A stretch of 64,000 nucleotides of DNA, taken from an uncultured Paracoccaceae bacterium. Its GTDB lineage: Bacteria > Pseudomonadota > Alphaproteobacteria > Rhodobacterales > Rhodobacteraceae. Position numbers and translations under genes: made by a program. Location of the stretch: the NCBI GenBank assembly GCA_937872465.1, contig CALMSR010000014.1:124001-188000 (forward strand), given 5' to 3'. Below the pieces are notes generated by a model, which was not told where the DNA came from, did no database searches, and saw nothing but the letters and a program-made list of their open reading frames with translations. This document shows positions 7,332-16,784 of the stretch, piece after piece (position 1 is the stretch's first letter; every line of letters begins with the position of its first letter).

Positions 7332-8027
7332 ATGACCTATGAGCTGGCGATCGGCGACCGCAGCTATTCGAGCTGGTCCCTGCGCGGCTGGCTGATGTTC
7401 GCCCGGTTCTCGATCCCGGTGACGCCGGTCCAGGCGGCGATGTATACGCCCGAGTTCCGCGCCATGCTCGCGGGCTTCGGGGTGGCGCGGCTGGTTCCCG
7501 CCCTGAGATTCGGCGAGGGCGGCGATGCGGTGCTGGTCTGGGACAGCCTGGCGATGGCCGAGACCCTCGCCGAGCGCCACCCGGATCGCGCGCTGTGGCC
7601 CTCGGCGCCGCGGCACCGGGGGCTGGCCCGCGCGCTCGTCGGCGAGATGCATTCCGGCTTCACCGCCCTGCGCACCGCCTGCCCGATGAACCTGCGCCGC
7701 AGCTATGTGGGCTTCGCCGCCTCCGAGCCCGTGCGCGCCGATCTCGCGCGCATCGAGGAGCTCTGGGCCTTCGCGCGGCGCGCCGCCGGTGCCGCCGGCC
7801 CCTGGCTCTTCGGCGCCTACAGCCTCGCCGATGTCTTCTTCGCGCCGGTGGCCACCCGCATCGCCACCTACGGGCTCCCGGTCGGCGAGGCCGCGGGCAC
7901 CTATGTCGCGGCGCATCTGGCGGATCCGGCCTTCCTGGAATGGCGCCGGGCGGGGCTGGCGGAGCCGAAGATCCAGCCGGGCTACGACCTCGACCTGCCC
8001 GAGCGGCCCTGGCCCGGCCCCGCCTGA
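7332..8027 (+). CDS. Glutathione S-transferase family protein
   Basis: A 231-residue protein with ATG 7332 after GGAGGAGAG. An N-terminal thioredoxin-like domain (YELAIGDRSYSSWSLRGW, with the SSWSLR glutathione-binding turn) is followed by a helical C-terminal domain containing PWLFGAYSLADVFFAP. This is the usual GST architecture and length. It is transcribed divergently from rpoH, so it may be stress-linked, but no shared operator was recognised. Substrate cannot be predicted. Confidence 0.88.
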   Translation: MTYELAIGDRSYSSWSLRGWLMFARFSIPVTPVQAAMYTPEFRAMLAGFGVARLVPALRFGEGGDAVLVWDSLAMAETLAERHPDRALWPSAPRHRGLARALVGEMHSGFTALRTACPMNLRRSYVGFAASEPVRADLARIEELWAFARRAAGAAGPWLFGAYSLADVFFAPVATRIATYGLPVGEAAGTYVAAHLADPAFLEWRRAGLAEPKIQPGYDLDLPERPWPGPA

Positions 8028-8098
8028 GCGAAACCGCGCGTTAACCGAAACGCAAGGCGCCGCGCGCAAGGCTCGCGCCGGTCGAACCGGGCAGGAAC

Positions 8099-9601
8099 AT
8101 GGTCGCGCGCGCCTATACGGTGGCATTTCAGGGTGTGGAGGCGCGCCTCGTCGAGGTGCAATGCGCCATCGCCGCCGGCCTGCCCGCCTTCAACCTCGTC
8201 GGCCTGCCGGACAAGGCGGTGTCGGAAGCCCGCGAGCGGGTGCGCGCGGCGATGACCGCGATGGGGCTCGCCCTGCCCGCCAAGCGCATCACGGTCAATC
8301 TCTCGCCGGCCGACCTGCCCAAGGAAGGGTCGCATTTCGACCTGCCCATCGCGCTCGCGGTGCTCGCGGCGATGGAGGTCCTGCCCGCCGATGCGGTGGC
8401 CGCGCAGGTGGCGCTGGGCGAGCTGTCGCTCGACGGCTCGCTGGTGCCGGTGATCGGCGCGCTGCCGGCCGCGCTCGCGGCAGCCGAGGCCGATTGCGGG
8501 CTGATCTGTCCGGCGGCCTGCGGCGCCGAGGCCGCCTGGGTCGAGGCGGTGCAGGTCATCGCGCCCAAGACCCTGCTCGCGCTCGTCAACCATTTCAACG
8601 GCCGCGCCGTGCTCGCGCCGGCGCGGCCGGGGATCGTCGCGGACAGCGGCGCCGACAAGGATCTGCGGGACGTCCGCGGCCAGGAACGCGCCAAGCGGGC
8701 GCTCGAGATCGCCGCGGCCGGCCGGCACCACCTGCTGATGATCGGCCCGCCGGGCAGCGGCAAGTCGATGCTCGCCGCGCGGCTTCCGGGCATCCTGCCG
8801 CCGCTCGATCCCGGCGAGGCGCTCGAAACCTCGATGATCCATTCGCTGGCGGGCCTGCTCGACGAGGGCGGCATCAGCCGCAGACGGCCCTTCCGGACGC
8901 CGCATCACACCGCCTCGATGGCGGCGATCGTCGGCGGCGGCCGCAGCGCGAAGCCGGGCGAGATCAGCCTCGCGCATCACGGCGTGCTCTTCCTCGACGA
9001 ACTGCCCGAATTCCCGCGCGCGGTGCTGGAGACGCTCCGCCAGCCGATCGAGACCGGCGACGTGGTGGTGGCCCGCGCCAATGCCCATGTGCGCTATCCC
9101 TGCCGCTTCATGCTGGTGGCGGCGGCGAACCCCTGCCGCTGCGGCCATCTCGCGGATGCGGCGCGCGCCTGCGCCCGGGTTCCCGATTGCGGCGCCGATT
9201 ATCTCGGGCGGATCTCCGGGCCGCTGATGGACCGCTTCGACCTGCGCATCGACGTGCCGCCGGTCGCGCTGAGCGACCTGGCTTCGGTCGTGCCGGGCGA
9301 GGCAAGCGCGACCGTAGCGGCGCGCGTGGCGCAGGCCCGCGCGATCCAGCGCGACCGCTTCGCCGAGTTCGGGGACGTGGCGCTCAACGCCGATGCCGAG
9401 GGCGACCTGCTCCAGGACATCGCGGCGCCGAGTTCCGCCGCCGCCGCCCTGCTCGCCGACATCGCCCGGAAGTTCCGCCTGAGCGCGCGCGCCTACCATC
9501 GCGTCCTGCGCGTCGCCCGCACCATCGCCGATCTCGAAGCCTCGGAGCCGGTGGAGAAACGCCACGTCGCCGAAGCGGCGGGCTATCGGCTCGCGCTCTG
9601 A
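8099..9601 (+). CDS. comM: YifB/ComM-family Mg-chelatase-like AAA+ ATPase
   Basis: A 500-residue protein of normal family length. The N-terminal ChlI-like domain (residues 1-165, AYTVAFQGVEARLVEVQ) precedes the AAA+ core with Walker A GPPGSGKSM near residue 222, Walker B LFLDELPEF near 300, and the sensor region GRISGPLMDRFDLRIDVP. A C-terminal Mg-chelatase helical domain ends the protein. ComM in naturally competent bacteria is a hexameric helicase promoting branch migration in transformation. It is monocistronic here. Confidence 0.9.
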   Translation: MVARAYTVAFQGVEARLVEVQCAIAAGLPAFNLVGLPDKAVSEARERVRAAMTAMGLALPAKRITVNLSPADLPKEGSHFDLPIALAVLAAMEVLPADAVAAQVALGELSLDGSLVPVIGALPAALAAAEADCGLICPAACGAEAAWVEAVQVIAPKTLLALVNHFNGRAVLAPARPGIVADSGADKDLRDVRGQERAKRALEIAAAGRHHLLMIGPPGSGKSMLAARLPGILPPLDPGEALETSMIHSLAGLLDEGGISRRRPFRTPHHTASMAAIVGGGRSAKPGEISLAHHGVLFLDELPEFPRAVLETLRQPIETGDVVVARANAHVRYPCRFMLVAAANPCRCGHLADAARACARVPDCGADYLGRISGPLMDRFDLRIDVPPVALSDLASVVPGEASATVAARVAQARAIQRDRFAEFGDVALNADAEGDLLQDIAAPSSAAAALLADIARKFRLSARAYHRVLRVARTIADLEASEPVEKRHVAEAAGYRLAL

Positions 9602-9670
9602 CGCGACATCCGGGCAAGTCGATTGACCGGGACCGCCACGGGCGACGGGCGCCGGTCGGAAGCGATCTCC

Positions 9671-9704
9671 CGGAGGCCGGATGCCGCCGGTTCACCGGCC
9701 TCCG
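9671..9704. terminator. Hairpin between convergent comM and ptsN
   Basis: CGGAGGCCGG (9671-9680) pairs perfectly with CCGGCCTCCG (9695-9704) around a 14-base loop, in the 104-base gap between convergent stops. No T-run follows, so it is a hairpin-type boundary and not a textbook intrinsic terminator. The end of the stem nearly touches the ptsN stop at 9706. Confidence 0.55.
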
Positions 9705-9705
9705 G

Positions 9706-10170
9706 TCAGGCCGCCTGCTCGGCTTTGCCGTCGGTGAGGATCGCGAAGATCGCCGAGGGGTCGAAGGTCGAGCGCAGCTTGGCGCAAACGGCTTCGTTCC
9801 GCAGGGTGCGCGACACGCGCGCAAGCGCCTTGAGATGCTCGGCACCGGCCGATTCCGGCGCGAAGAGCGCGAAGACCAGATCGACCGGCTGGCGGTCGAT
9901 CGATTCGAAATCCACCGGCTTCTCGAGTCGCGCGAAGAGGCCGATCACCCGATTGACCCCCTCGAAGCGGGCATGGGGGATCGCCACGCCCCGCCCGACT
10001 CCGGTCGGCCCGAGCCCTTCGCGCTCCATGAGGGACTTGTAGACCGTCGCGGCGGGCAGGCCGTAGACCGTTTCAGCCATTTCCGCGAGATCCTGCAGCA
10101 GACGCTTCTTGCTCGTGGCCTTCAGCGGCGCCCGAACGGCGTCCACGCCGATGATGTCCGACAGCTCCAT
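9706..10170 (-). CDS. ptsN: PTS IIA-like nitrogen regulatory protein (EIIA-Ntr)
   Basis: A 154-residue protein with the EIIA-Ntr fold. The phosphorylated histidine lies in GRGVAIPHAR near residue 66, and VFALFAPESAGAEHLKALARVS is the conserved central strand-helix (shown in two parts: VFALFAPESA, then EHLKALARVS). It receives phosphate from EINtr/NPr and modulates potassium and nitrogen-related regulators. Position downstream of rpoN and hpf (31 bases from hpf) is the classical proteobacterial order. It is the last gene of the block and ends at a hairpin. Confidence 0.93.
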   Translation of the reverse strand: MELSDIIGVDAVRAPLKATSKKRLLQDLAEMAETVYGLPAATVYKSLMEREGLGPTGVGRGVAIPHARFEGVNRVIGLFARLEKPVDFESIDRQPVDLVFALFAPESAGAEHLKALARVSRTLRNEAVCAKLRSTFDPSAIFAILTDGKAEQAA

Positions 10171-10201
10171 GAAGGAGACTCCCTTTCGCGATTTCCAGCC
10201 C

Positions 10202-10777
10202 TCAGCGACCGTTCCGGGGATCGATCCAGCCGATATTCCCGTCGTCGCGCATGTAGACGACGTTCACGCCGCCGTGTTTTTCGTTGCGGAACACCAGCAG
10301 CTGCGCGCCGGCCAGTTCCATGTGCATCACCGCCTCGCCCACCGAGAGATGCGGCACCGAGGTCTCCATCTCGGCCACGATGACCGGCTGCAGCGTGTCC
10401 GGCTCGTCCGCCTCGTCGTGATCCTGGCCGGCGAGGATGTAGGATTGCGCCCCGATGGAATCGATCGGGTTCTCGCGGTTCCGGTGATGGTCCTTCAGCC
10501 GCCGCTTGTAGCGGCGCAGCTGCTTGTCCATTCGGTCCACGGCACCCTCGAAGGCGGCGTAGATGTCGTCGGCGCGGGATTTCGCCTGGACCGTGAGCCC
10601 GGTCGGCAGGTGCACCGAAGCGTCGGAGCAGAATTCGTGCCGATCGCGCGAGAAGGTCACGACCGCCTCGACCGGACGGTCGAAATACTTGCCGACCGCG
10701 TCGTGAAGACGATCCTCGACATGGCTGCGCAATGCGTCGCCGATGCCGATCTGTTTCCCGCTGACCTGAATGCGCAT
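10202..10777 (-). CDS. hpf: Ribosome hibernation-promoting factor, long form
   Basis: A 191-residue protein starting at ATG 10777 (MRIQVSGKQIGIG). The N-terminal S30AE/YfiA domain (residues 1-100) is followed by a linker and a C-terminal dimerisation domain (VGEAVMHMELAGAQLLVFRN), so this is the long HPF that joins two 70S ribosomes into 100S dimers in resting cells. It lies 114 bases after rpoN and 31 bases before ptsN on the same strand. The earlier in-frame extension lacks family similarity. Confidence 0.93.
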   Translation of the reverse strand: MRIQVSGKQIGIGDALRSHVEDRLHDAVGKYFDRPVEAVVTFSRDRHEFCSDASVHLPTGLTVQAKSRADDIYAAFEGAVDRMDKQLRRYKRRLKDHHRNRENPIDSIGAQSYILAGQDHDEADEPDTLQPVIVAEMETSVPHLSVGEAVMHMELAGAQLLVFRNEKHGGVNVVYMRDDGNIGWIDPRNGR

Positions 10778-10891
10778 GTCGTGCCCCTGTGTTGTCGCAT
10801 TGGGACAGATCCGCCCGCGGGCGGACCCTATGGACGCGCCCCGCTTCGATGTCAACGCCGCGGCTGGCGGGACCTCCTAGCGCGGAACCGT

Positions 10892-12214
10892 TTAGATTCC
10901 GCCAAGAGATGCCTGCCGGCGCCGACGTTGCACGGAGGAGGGTATGCCCATCCCTTCACGGTATTTCGCAACGGTGCGGCGCGCAATATCAATCCCCTCG
11001 CCGTTCAGGATGGCCACGATCCGATCGTCGGACACGGTGCGGACCCTGTCCTCGGCGACGATGATCTGGCGGATGCGGTTCTGCACCGCGGCCGCGGCGA
11101 AGGCGTCGCCGCCCGAGAGCGAATGCAGTGCCGCGCCGAAGAAAAAGCGCAGCTCGAAGCTGCCCCGGCTGCAGGAGAGGAACTTGCCGGCGGTGACCCG
11201 GCTCACCGTCGATTCGTGGAGCCTGACCCTTTCGGCCACGCCGCGCTGGGTCAGCGGGCGCAGCTGCTCGACCCCGCCGTCGAAGAAGCGCTCCTGGTGG
11301 CGGACGATCTCGGTCGCGACCTTCAGGATGGTGCGCGCCCGCTGCTCGAGGCTGCGCACGAGCCAGCTGGCGCTCGTCCGGCATTCGGCGACGAAGGCCC
11401 GCGCCTCGGCGTTTCGTCCCGCGAGGCCGGCCGCATAGACGTTGTTGACCAGAACGCGGGGCAGGGTCTCGGTGTTCAGCTCGACCGCCAGCCCGCCCGA
11501 TCCCGTCCGGTGCACGAAGACGTCCGGCACCGCGATCTGCGCGGGCGCGACCTGGAAGCGTGCCCCGGGCCGCGGGTCGAGGCCGCGCAATTCGGCGAGC
11601 ATGTCGGCGATATCGGCGGCATCGACCCCGCAGAGGGATTCGAGTTGCGCCATCCGGCCCGTGGCCGCGAGCTTGAGATTGGCCAGGAGCGCCTGCATCG
11701 CCGGGTCCAACCGGTCGCGCTCGCGGAGTTGCAGCGCGAGGCATTCCTGCAGGCTGCGCGCGCCGACCCCGGTCGGCTCGCAGGCCTGGACGGCCGCGAG
11801 TGCCTGGATCGCGTCGCGGGACGACAGGCGGTGCCGCTGCGCGACCTCCTCGAGCGGTACGCGGAGATAGCCGTCGTCCTCAAGCTCGTCGGCGATCAGC
11901 GCCGCCATGTCCGCGAGCTCCGGCGACAGGCGCATGGCGCCGATCTGGGCGTGCAGATGCTGCCAGAGCGAGATGTCCTCGGCCACCGAGAGAAGCGCGT
12001 CGGTATCGCCACCCCCGGCTGCGCCACGCCGGATGGGGATGGCCGGCGGCGGCCGCTGCTCGATCTCGAGCAGCGGATTGCGCTCGGCCTGCGCCGCGAC
12101 GAATTCGGACAGTTCCAGATTGGACATCGCCAGCAGCTTGACCGCCTGCTGCATCTGCGGCGTCATCACCAGCGACTGGCTCTGCCGGATCTCCAGCCGC
12201 GGCGTGAGCGCCAT
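10892..12214 (-). CDS. rpoN: RNA polymerase sigma-54 factor
   Basis: A 440-residue protein. Region I is Gln-rich (RQSQSLVMTPQMQQAVKLL), used for activator response. The core-binding domain follows, and the C-terminus has the helix-turn-helix and the RpoN box ARRTVAKYREGMGIPSS that reads the -24 element. All domains are present, though the acidic region II is short, as in many alphaproteobacteria. The gene lies between lptB and hpf in the conserved order. It would need enhancer-binding activators encoded elsewhere. Confidence 0.95.
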   Translation of the reverse strand: MALTPRLEIRQSQSLVMTPQMQQAVKLLAMSNLELSEFVAAQAERNPLLEIEQRPPPAIPIRRGAAGGGDTDALLSVAEDISLWQHLHAQIGAMRLSPELADMAALIADELEDDGYLRVPLEEVAQRHRLSSRDAIQALAAVQACEPTGVGARSLQECLALQLRERDRLDPAMQALLANLKLAATGRMAQLESLCGVDAADIADMLAELRGLDPRPGARFQVAPAQIAVPDVFVHRTGSGGLAVELNTETLPRVLVNNVYAAGLAGRNAEARAFVAECRTSASWLVRSLEQRARTILKVATEIVRHQERFFDGGVEQLRPLTQRGVAERVRLHESTVSRVTAGKFLSCSRGSFELRFFFGAALHSLSGGDAFAAAAVQNRIRQIIVAEDRVRTVSDDRIVAILNGEGIDIARRTVAKYREGMGIPSSVQRRRRQASLGGI

Positions 12215-12241
12215 CAGCCGTCTCCTCCGCCCGGCCCCGCG

Positions 12242-13000
12242 TCAGATGCGGAAACTGTCGCCCAGATAGACCCGTCGCACATTGTCGTCGCGAACGACCT
12301 CATCCGGCGTCCCGCTCATCAGCACCGCTCCCGCATGCAGGATATAGGCACGATCGACGATGTCCAACGTCTCGCGCACGTTGTGGTCGGTGATCAGCAC
12401 GCCGATGCCCCGGTCCTTGAGATGGCCGACCAGCGAGCGGATGTCCGAGACCGCCAGGGGATCGACGCCGGCGAAGGGCTCGTCGAGCAGGACGTACTTC
12501 GGCTGGGCGGCGAGGCAGCGCGCGATCTCGACGCGGCGGCGCTCGCCGCCCGAGAGCGTGATCGCCGGGGTGCGGCGAAGATGCGTGATGGAGAATTCGC
12601 CGAGCAGCTCGTCGAGCATCTCGTGGCGCTTCTCCAGATCGTCGATGGAAAGCTCGAGGATCGCCCGGATGTTGTCGGCCACCGTCATGCCGCGGAAGAC
12701 CGAGGCCTCCTGCGGCAGATAGCCGATGCCGAGCTTGGCGCGGCGATACATCGGCAGCCAGGTCGCGTCCTGGCCGTCGACGGTGATCGTGCCCGCGTCC
12801 GGCGGCACCAGGCCGGCGATGGCGTAGAAGCAGGTGGTCTTGCCGGCGCCGTTCGGGCCGAGCAGGGCGGCGACCTCGCTGCGACGCAGGGTGAGCGAGA
12901 CGTCGCGCAGGATCGGCCGCTTGCGGTAGCTCTTGGCGAGGTTCAGGACCTCCAGCCCGGAATCCCCCTCGGTCACGCGGAGTTCGGGGCGCGCGCTCAT
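12242..13000 (-). CDS. lptB: LPS export ABC transporter ATP-binding protein LptB
   Basis: A 252-residue ABC ATPase: Walker A GPNGAGKTT, signature LSGGERRR, Walker B VLLDEPFAGVDP, switch histidine in LITDHNV. It powers LptFG extraction of lipopolysaccharide from the inner membrane. Its ATG overlaps the lptA stop by four bases, so the two are translationally coupled, and rpoN starts 27 bases downstream. lptF/lptG are not in the window. Confidence 0.96.
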   Translation of the reverse strand: MSARPELRVTEGDSGLEVLNLAKSYRKRPILRDVSLTLRRSEVAALLGPNGAGKTTCFYAIAGLVPPDAGTITVDGQDATWLPMYRRAKLGIGYLPQEASVFRGMTVADNIRAILELSIDDLEKRHEMLDELLGEFSITHLRRTPAITLSGGERRRVEIARCLAAQPKYVLLDEPFAGVDPLAVSDIRSLVGHLKDRGIGVLITDHNVRETLDIVDRAYILHAGAVLMSGTPDEVVRDDNVRRVYLGDSFRI

Positions 13001-13500
13001 TGGCCGGCGCCGGTGCTCGGCACGAAGATCGTGCGCACCCGTCCCTCGAGCGCGCCCGTTCCGGCGTTGAGGTCGATTCGCAGCCGCTCGCTCGAGAGCG
13101 CGTTGGCGCCCTGGGTCAGCAGCACGTCGCCGTCCATCTCGATGATCCCGGTGGCGACCTCGTAGGTCGCATGGGCGGATTCCGCGGCTTCCGCCCCGTT
13201 CGACAGGGTGACGTTGCCGTCGGCCTGCATCCGCTGGATGGCGCCGGTGTCCGACCCGGGCTCGCCGGCATAGAAGACCTCCATGCGGTCCGCCGCCATC
13301 CGGAGCGTGCCCTGCCCGACCTTGACCGTCCCGGTGAAGAGCGCGGTTCCCGCGGCCTGATCGAGCTCCAGGCTGTCGGCGGTGATCTCGACGGGAAGCG
13401 TCGCATCGTGGCTGAGGCCGCCGAAGGGCACCTCGGTGCCCTGCGCGACGGCCGGGCCGGTCGCGGGAAGAAGGGCGGCGAGGATGAGCAGGCGGATCAT
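12997..13500 (-). CDS. lptA: LPS transport periplasmic protein LptA
   Basis: A 167-residue protein from ATG 13500, chosen because a clean signal peptide follows (MIRLLILAALLPATGPAVAQG). The mature part is an OstA-like beta-jellyroll with the typical VEITADSLELDQAAG and TVKVGQGTLRMAADRMEV segments, which stack to form the periplasmic LPS bridge. It is coupled to lptB by a four-base overlap and lies 10 bases after lptC. Confidence 0.93.
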   Translation of the reverse strand: MIRLLILAALLPATGPAVAQGTEVPFGGLSHDATLPVEITADSLELDQAAGTALFTGTVKVGQGTLRMAADRMEVFYAGEPGSDTGAIQRMQADGNVTLSNGAEAAESAHATYEVATGIIEMDGDVLLTQGANALSSERLRIDLNAGTGALEGRVRTIFVPSTGAGQ

Positions 13501-13510
13501 TCGGGTGGTC

Positions 13511-14128
13511 TCAGCGGGCACTTGCGCGCGGATCGTATACCAGTCGCACGCCATCTCCGAAGGAAAACCTTCGCGCCTGGCCGTCGCCCTCGGCCGGCAC
13601 GATCGACAGGCTGCGGGAGTCGATCCGCCCCATCGGCCCCTCGGTCTCGACGGTGTCGCCGGCGACGAGCGTGCCGTCGCGCAGGTCCAGCGTCACGGTA
13701 TCGGCCGCCATGCGGTAGCCGTCGGAGGTCTCGATCCGGACGTCGCCCGAAAGTCCCAGCCTTTGCGCCGGGATGTCGAGATCGCCGCCCTCGGCCTGCA
13801 CCGCAACCGACAGGCCGCCGGTGAAGTCGATGGTGCCGGCGAGGGTCGTGATGGCGGCGCGGGTGGGCGGCGCGGCGTCGGGGACGACCTGCCGGGCGGT
13901 GAAGCGGAAGCGGTCCTCGTCGCGGGTGGTCCCGGAGAAGATCGCGTCGCTGATCCGCTGGCCGGTGCCCAGCGCCGCGATGTCGCCCTTGGTGAAGACG
14001 AGATCGCCCCCGAGACGCTCGTCGGTCTGGATCAGGAAGAGGGCCGAGAGGAGCCCCAGCGCCACCAGGGGCAGCGAGACCTTGAGGATTGCGACGACCC
14101 GCGAATAGAGCCCTGGCCCGATCGGCAT
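13511..14128 (-). CDS. lptC: LPS export protein LptC
   Basis: A 205-residue protein with one N-terminal membrane anchor (VVAILKVSLPLVALGLLSAL, residues 11-30) and a periplasmic jellyroll rich in short alternating strands (ITTLAGTIDFTGGLSVAV, MAADTVTLDLRDGTL). LptC hands lipopolysaccharide from LptBFG to LptA. Sequence conservation of LptC is low, so gene order kdsD-lptC-lptA-lptB adds much of the confidence. It starts four bases after the kdsD stop. Confidence 0.9.
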   Translation of the reverse strand: MPIGPGLYSRVVAILKVSLPLVALGLLSALFLIQTDERLGGDLVFTKGDIAALGTGQRISDAIFSGTTRDEDRFRFTARQVVPDAAPPTRAAITTLAGTIDFTGGLSVAVQAEGGDLDIPAQRLGLSGDVRIETSDGYRMAADTVTLDLRDGTLVAGDTVETEGPMGRIDSRSLSIVPAEGDGQARRFSFGDGVRLVYDPRASAR

Positions 14129-14132
14129 CGCC

Positions 14133-15119
14133 TCAGACCACGCCGGCCCGGAGGCAGTCGTGCACGTGCAGGATGCCCGCCGGGCGTTCCGGCGCCTCCG
14201 GCGTGGTCGCGAAGAGCGAGGTGATCTTGCGGGTGTTCATGATCCCAAGCGCCTCGGAGGCGAGCGCGGTGGTGCGGATCGTGCGCGGCTGGTGCGTCAT
14301 GACATCGGCCACCCGCTTGCCGAGCAGGCCGTCCATGTTGCGGCGGAGGTCGCCGTCGGTGACGATGCCCACCAGCGCGCCGGCGGCATCCACCACGCCG
14401 ACGACGCCGAAGCCGCGGCGGCTCATCTCGAGCAGCGCCTCGGTCATCGGGGTCTCCGGCGCGACGAGGGGCACCTCCGGGCCGGAATGCATCAGATGCT
14501 CCACCGTGGCGAGCCGCGCCCCGAGCCTGCCCCCGGGATGCAGCCCGCGAAAATCCTCGGGCGTGAAGGCGCGGTGCTCCATGAGCGCGACCGCCAGCGC
14601 GTCGCCCAGCGCCAGCGCCATGGTGGTCGAGGTCGTCGGCGCGAGGCCGACCGGGCAGGCCTCGGTCGCCGGCGGCAGCACCAGGCCGATGTCCGATTGC
14701 CGGATCAGCGTGCTGTCGGCGCGGCCGGCGAGGCCGATGAGCGGAATGCCGAACCGCCGCGCATAGGCGATCAGGTCGGCGAGCTCGGCGGTCTCGCCGG
14801 AATTCGACAGCAGCAACACCACGTCGTCGCGGGTGATCATGCCGAGGTCGCCGTGGCTGGCCTCGGCGGGATGCACGAAGAGCGCGGGCGTGCCGGTCGA
14901 GGCCAGGGTCGCGGCGATCTTGCGCGCCACATGGCCGGACTTGCCGATGCCCGAGACGATCACGCGGCCCTTGGCATCGAGCATGCGCGCCACCGCCCGG
15001 GCGAAGCTCTCATCGAGCGCGCTGCCGAGACTGGCGAGCGCCTCGGCCTCGATGGCGATCACCCGCCGGCCGGTGGCGACCAGTTGCAAGGGATCGGGTG
15101 GCGCGGGCGTGCTCTGCAT
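14133..15119 (-). CDS. kdsD: Arabinose-5-phosphate isomerase, KpsF/GutQ family
   Basis: A 328-residue protein. The SIS sugar-isomerase domain (residues 40-180: VIVSGIGKSGHVARKIAATL, VLLLSNSGETAEL) is followed by two CBS domains (200-328). It converts ribulose 5-phosphate to arabinose 5-phosphate, the first step to KDO for lipopolysaccharide. This fits its operon with lptCAB. The stop lies four bases before lptC and the start six bases after rnd. Confidence 0.94.
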   Translation of the reverse strand: MQSTPAPPDPLQLVATGRRVIAIEAEALASLGSALDESFARAVARMLDAKGRVIVSGIGKSGHVARKIAATLASTGTPALFVHPAEASHGDLGMITRDDVVLLLSNSGETAELADLIAYARRFGIPLIGLAGRADSTLIRQSDIGLVLPPATEACPVGLAPTTSTTMALALGDALAVALMEHRAFTPEDFRGLHPGGRLGARLATVEHLMHSGPEVPLVAPETPMTEALLEMSRRGFGVVGVVDAAGALVGIVTDGDLRRNMDGLLGKRVADVMTHQPRTIRTTALASEALGIMNTRKITSLFATTPEAPERPAGILHVHDCLRAGVV

Positions 15120-15125
15120 GCGGGA

Positions 15126-15761
15126 TCAGCTGTGGGCGAAGATGTCCTGCTCGTCCCATCCCGCCACGTCGAGCGCGGCGCGATGCGGCAGGAAATCGAA
15201 GCAGGCCCGGGCGAGCGCCGTCCGGCCCTCGCGCGCGAGCCGCGAATCGAGCGCGTCGCGCAGGGCATGGAGATGCAGCACGTCGGAGGCGGCATAGTCG
15301 ATCTGGGCCGGGCTGAGATCCGCCGCGCCCCAGTCGCTCGACTGCTGGTGCTTGGAGATGTCGACCTCCAGCACCTCGCGGAGCAGGTCGCGCAGCCCGT
15401 GGCGGTCGGTATAGGTGCGCACGAGCCGCGAGGCGATCTTGGTGCAATAGACCGGCGCCGTCAGCACCCCGAAGCGGTGGAGCAGCACGGCGATGTCGAA
15501 GCGCCCGAAATGGAAGAGCTTGAGCTGTCCGGGATTGCCCAGCATGCGCACGAGATTCGGCGCGGTCTCCTGATCGGCGGCGATCTGCACCAGATGGGCG
15601 TCGCCGTCGCCGGAGGAGAGCTGCACGACGCAGAGCCGGTCGCGCGCGGGCACGAGACCCATGGTCTCGCTGTCGATGGCCACCACCGGACCGAGGTCGA
15701 GCCCGTCCGGCAGGTCGCCCTTGTGGAGATGATTCGCCAAGGTGGTCCTCGCTGATGCCAT
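15126..15761 (-). CDS. rnd: Ribonuclease D-like 3'-5' exonuclease, short form
   Basis: A 211-residue DEDD exonuclease: [10 protein letters not shown] carries the first D-x-[12 protein letters not shown] the second Asp, and the third motif is near [13 protein letters not shown] with the preceding Tyr-Ala-Ala-Ser. The HRDC domains of E. coli RNase D are absent, which is usual in alphaproteobacteria. The activity expected is trimming of tRNA 3' ends. It is the first gene of the minus-strand block and starts 44 bases downstream of a tRNA-Leu gene on the same strand. Confidence 0.88.
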   Translation of the reverse strand: MASARTTLANHLHKGDLPDGLDLGPVVAIDSETMGLVPARDRLCVVQLSSGDGDAHLVQIAADQETAPNLVRMLGNPGQLKLFHFGRFDIAVLLHRFGVLTAPVYCTKIASRLVRTYTDRHGLRDLLREVLEVDISKHQQSSDWGAADLSPAQIDYAASDVLHLHALRDALDSRLAREGRTALARACFDFLPHRAALDVAGWDEQDIFAHS

Positions 15762-15804
15762 GCCCGCGCCCGGTTCAGCGGTGCGCGCGCCGGCGCGAGT
15801 TCTA

Positions 15805-15891
15805 TGGTGCGGTCGAGAAGACTCGAACTTCCACGGGAGTTACCCCACAGCGACCTCAACGCTGCGCGTCTACCAGTTCCGCCACGACCGC
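15805..15891 (-). tRNA. tRNA-Leu (anticodon GAG), CCA encoded
   Basis: On the minus strand GCGGTCG (from 15891) pairs with CGACCGC near the 3' end, followed by discriminator A and CCA (15805-15807). The anticodon loop TTGAGGT gives GAG (15855-15857). The long variable arm is typical of tRNA-Leu. There is no integrase next to this copy. Confidence 0.95.
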
Positions 15892-15981
15892 ACTGGCGCG
15901 GTGTCTAGCAAGTCCCCCGGTGCTTGTGAAGCCCCGCCGGAGCGGATTATCTGGCGGTCAGATAGGAGCTTGCCGCACCCC

Positions 15982-16665
15982 ATGCCCGACTGGATCGTCA
16001 CCCCCGGACCGACCCCCTATCCCGAGGCGCTCGCCGCGATGGAGGCGCATGTGGCGGCGATGATCGCGGGGGAGGCGGAGGAGCGCGTCTGGCTGCTGGA
16101 GCATCCTTCGATCTATACCTCCGGCACCTCCGCCCGGTCCGAGGACCTGCTCGATCCCCTGCGATTCCCGGTCTATCCGGCGCGGCGCGGAGGCGAATAT
16201 ACCTATCACGGCCCCGGCCAGCGCGTGGCCTATGCCATGCTCGATCTCGACCGGCGCGACCGGGACGTGCGCGCCCATGTGCACCGGCTCGAGGAATGGG
16301 TGATCCGCACGCTCGCGGAATTCGGCGTGACCGGGGAGCGTCGCGCCGGGCGGGTCGGGGTCTGGGTGCCGCGCCCGGAGAAGGCGCCCGGCCCCGACGG
16401 CGCCATTGCGGAGGACAAGATCGCCGCCATCGGCGTACGGGTCCGCCGCTGGGTCGCCTTCCACGGCATCGCCATCAATGTGGAGCCGGATCTGGAGCAT
16501 TTCTCCGGCATCGTGCCCTGCGGCATCCGCGGCCACGGGGTCACCAGCCTGGTCGATCTCGGCCTGCCGGTGACGATGGCGGATCTCGACGTGGCGCTCC
16601 GGCGCAGCTTCGAGGCGGTCTTCCCGGCCACGGGGAAAAGGCGTCTGCGCGCCGCGGTCTCCTGA
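15982..16665 (+). CDS. lipB: Lipoyl(octanoyl) transferase
   Basis: A 227-residue protein from ATG 15982 after AGGAG. Family motifs are clear: [31 protein letters not shown], the catalytic lysine in [11 protein letters not shown] and the acyl-accepting cysteine in [17 protein letters not shown]. It moves octanoate from acyl carrier protein to the lipoyl domains of 2-oxoacid dehydrogenases. It is a single gene convergent with thrS. Confidence 0.96.
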   Translation: MPDWIVTPGPTPYPEALAAMEAHVAAMIAGEAEERVWLLEHPSIYTSGTSARSEDLLDPLRFPVYPARRGGEYTYHGPGQRVAYAMLDLDRRDRDVRAHVHRLEEWVIRTLAEFGVTGERRAGRVGVWVPRPEKAPGPDGAIAEDKIAAIGVRVRRWVAFHGIAINVEPDLEHFSGIVPCGIRGHGVTSLVDLGLPVTMADLDVALRRSFEAVFPATGKRRLRAAVS

Positions 16666-16784
16666 CCGCGCCGTCCGATGGGCGGGCCGGACCACGCCGT
16701 TTCCGCGAGATCCCTTCGCTTCCGGACAACGCGCGACGCCACGCCTTCCCCGGCCGTGCCCGTCGGTTCCGCGAAAGCCCGATT

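Noticed and set aside
10109..13165. Long plus-strand open frame opposite hpf, rpoN and lptB
   Set aside because: It lies antisense to clearly identified genes and has skewed composition; no motif seen.
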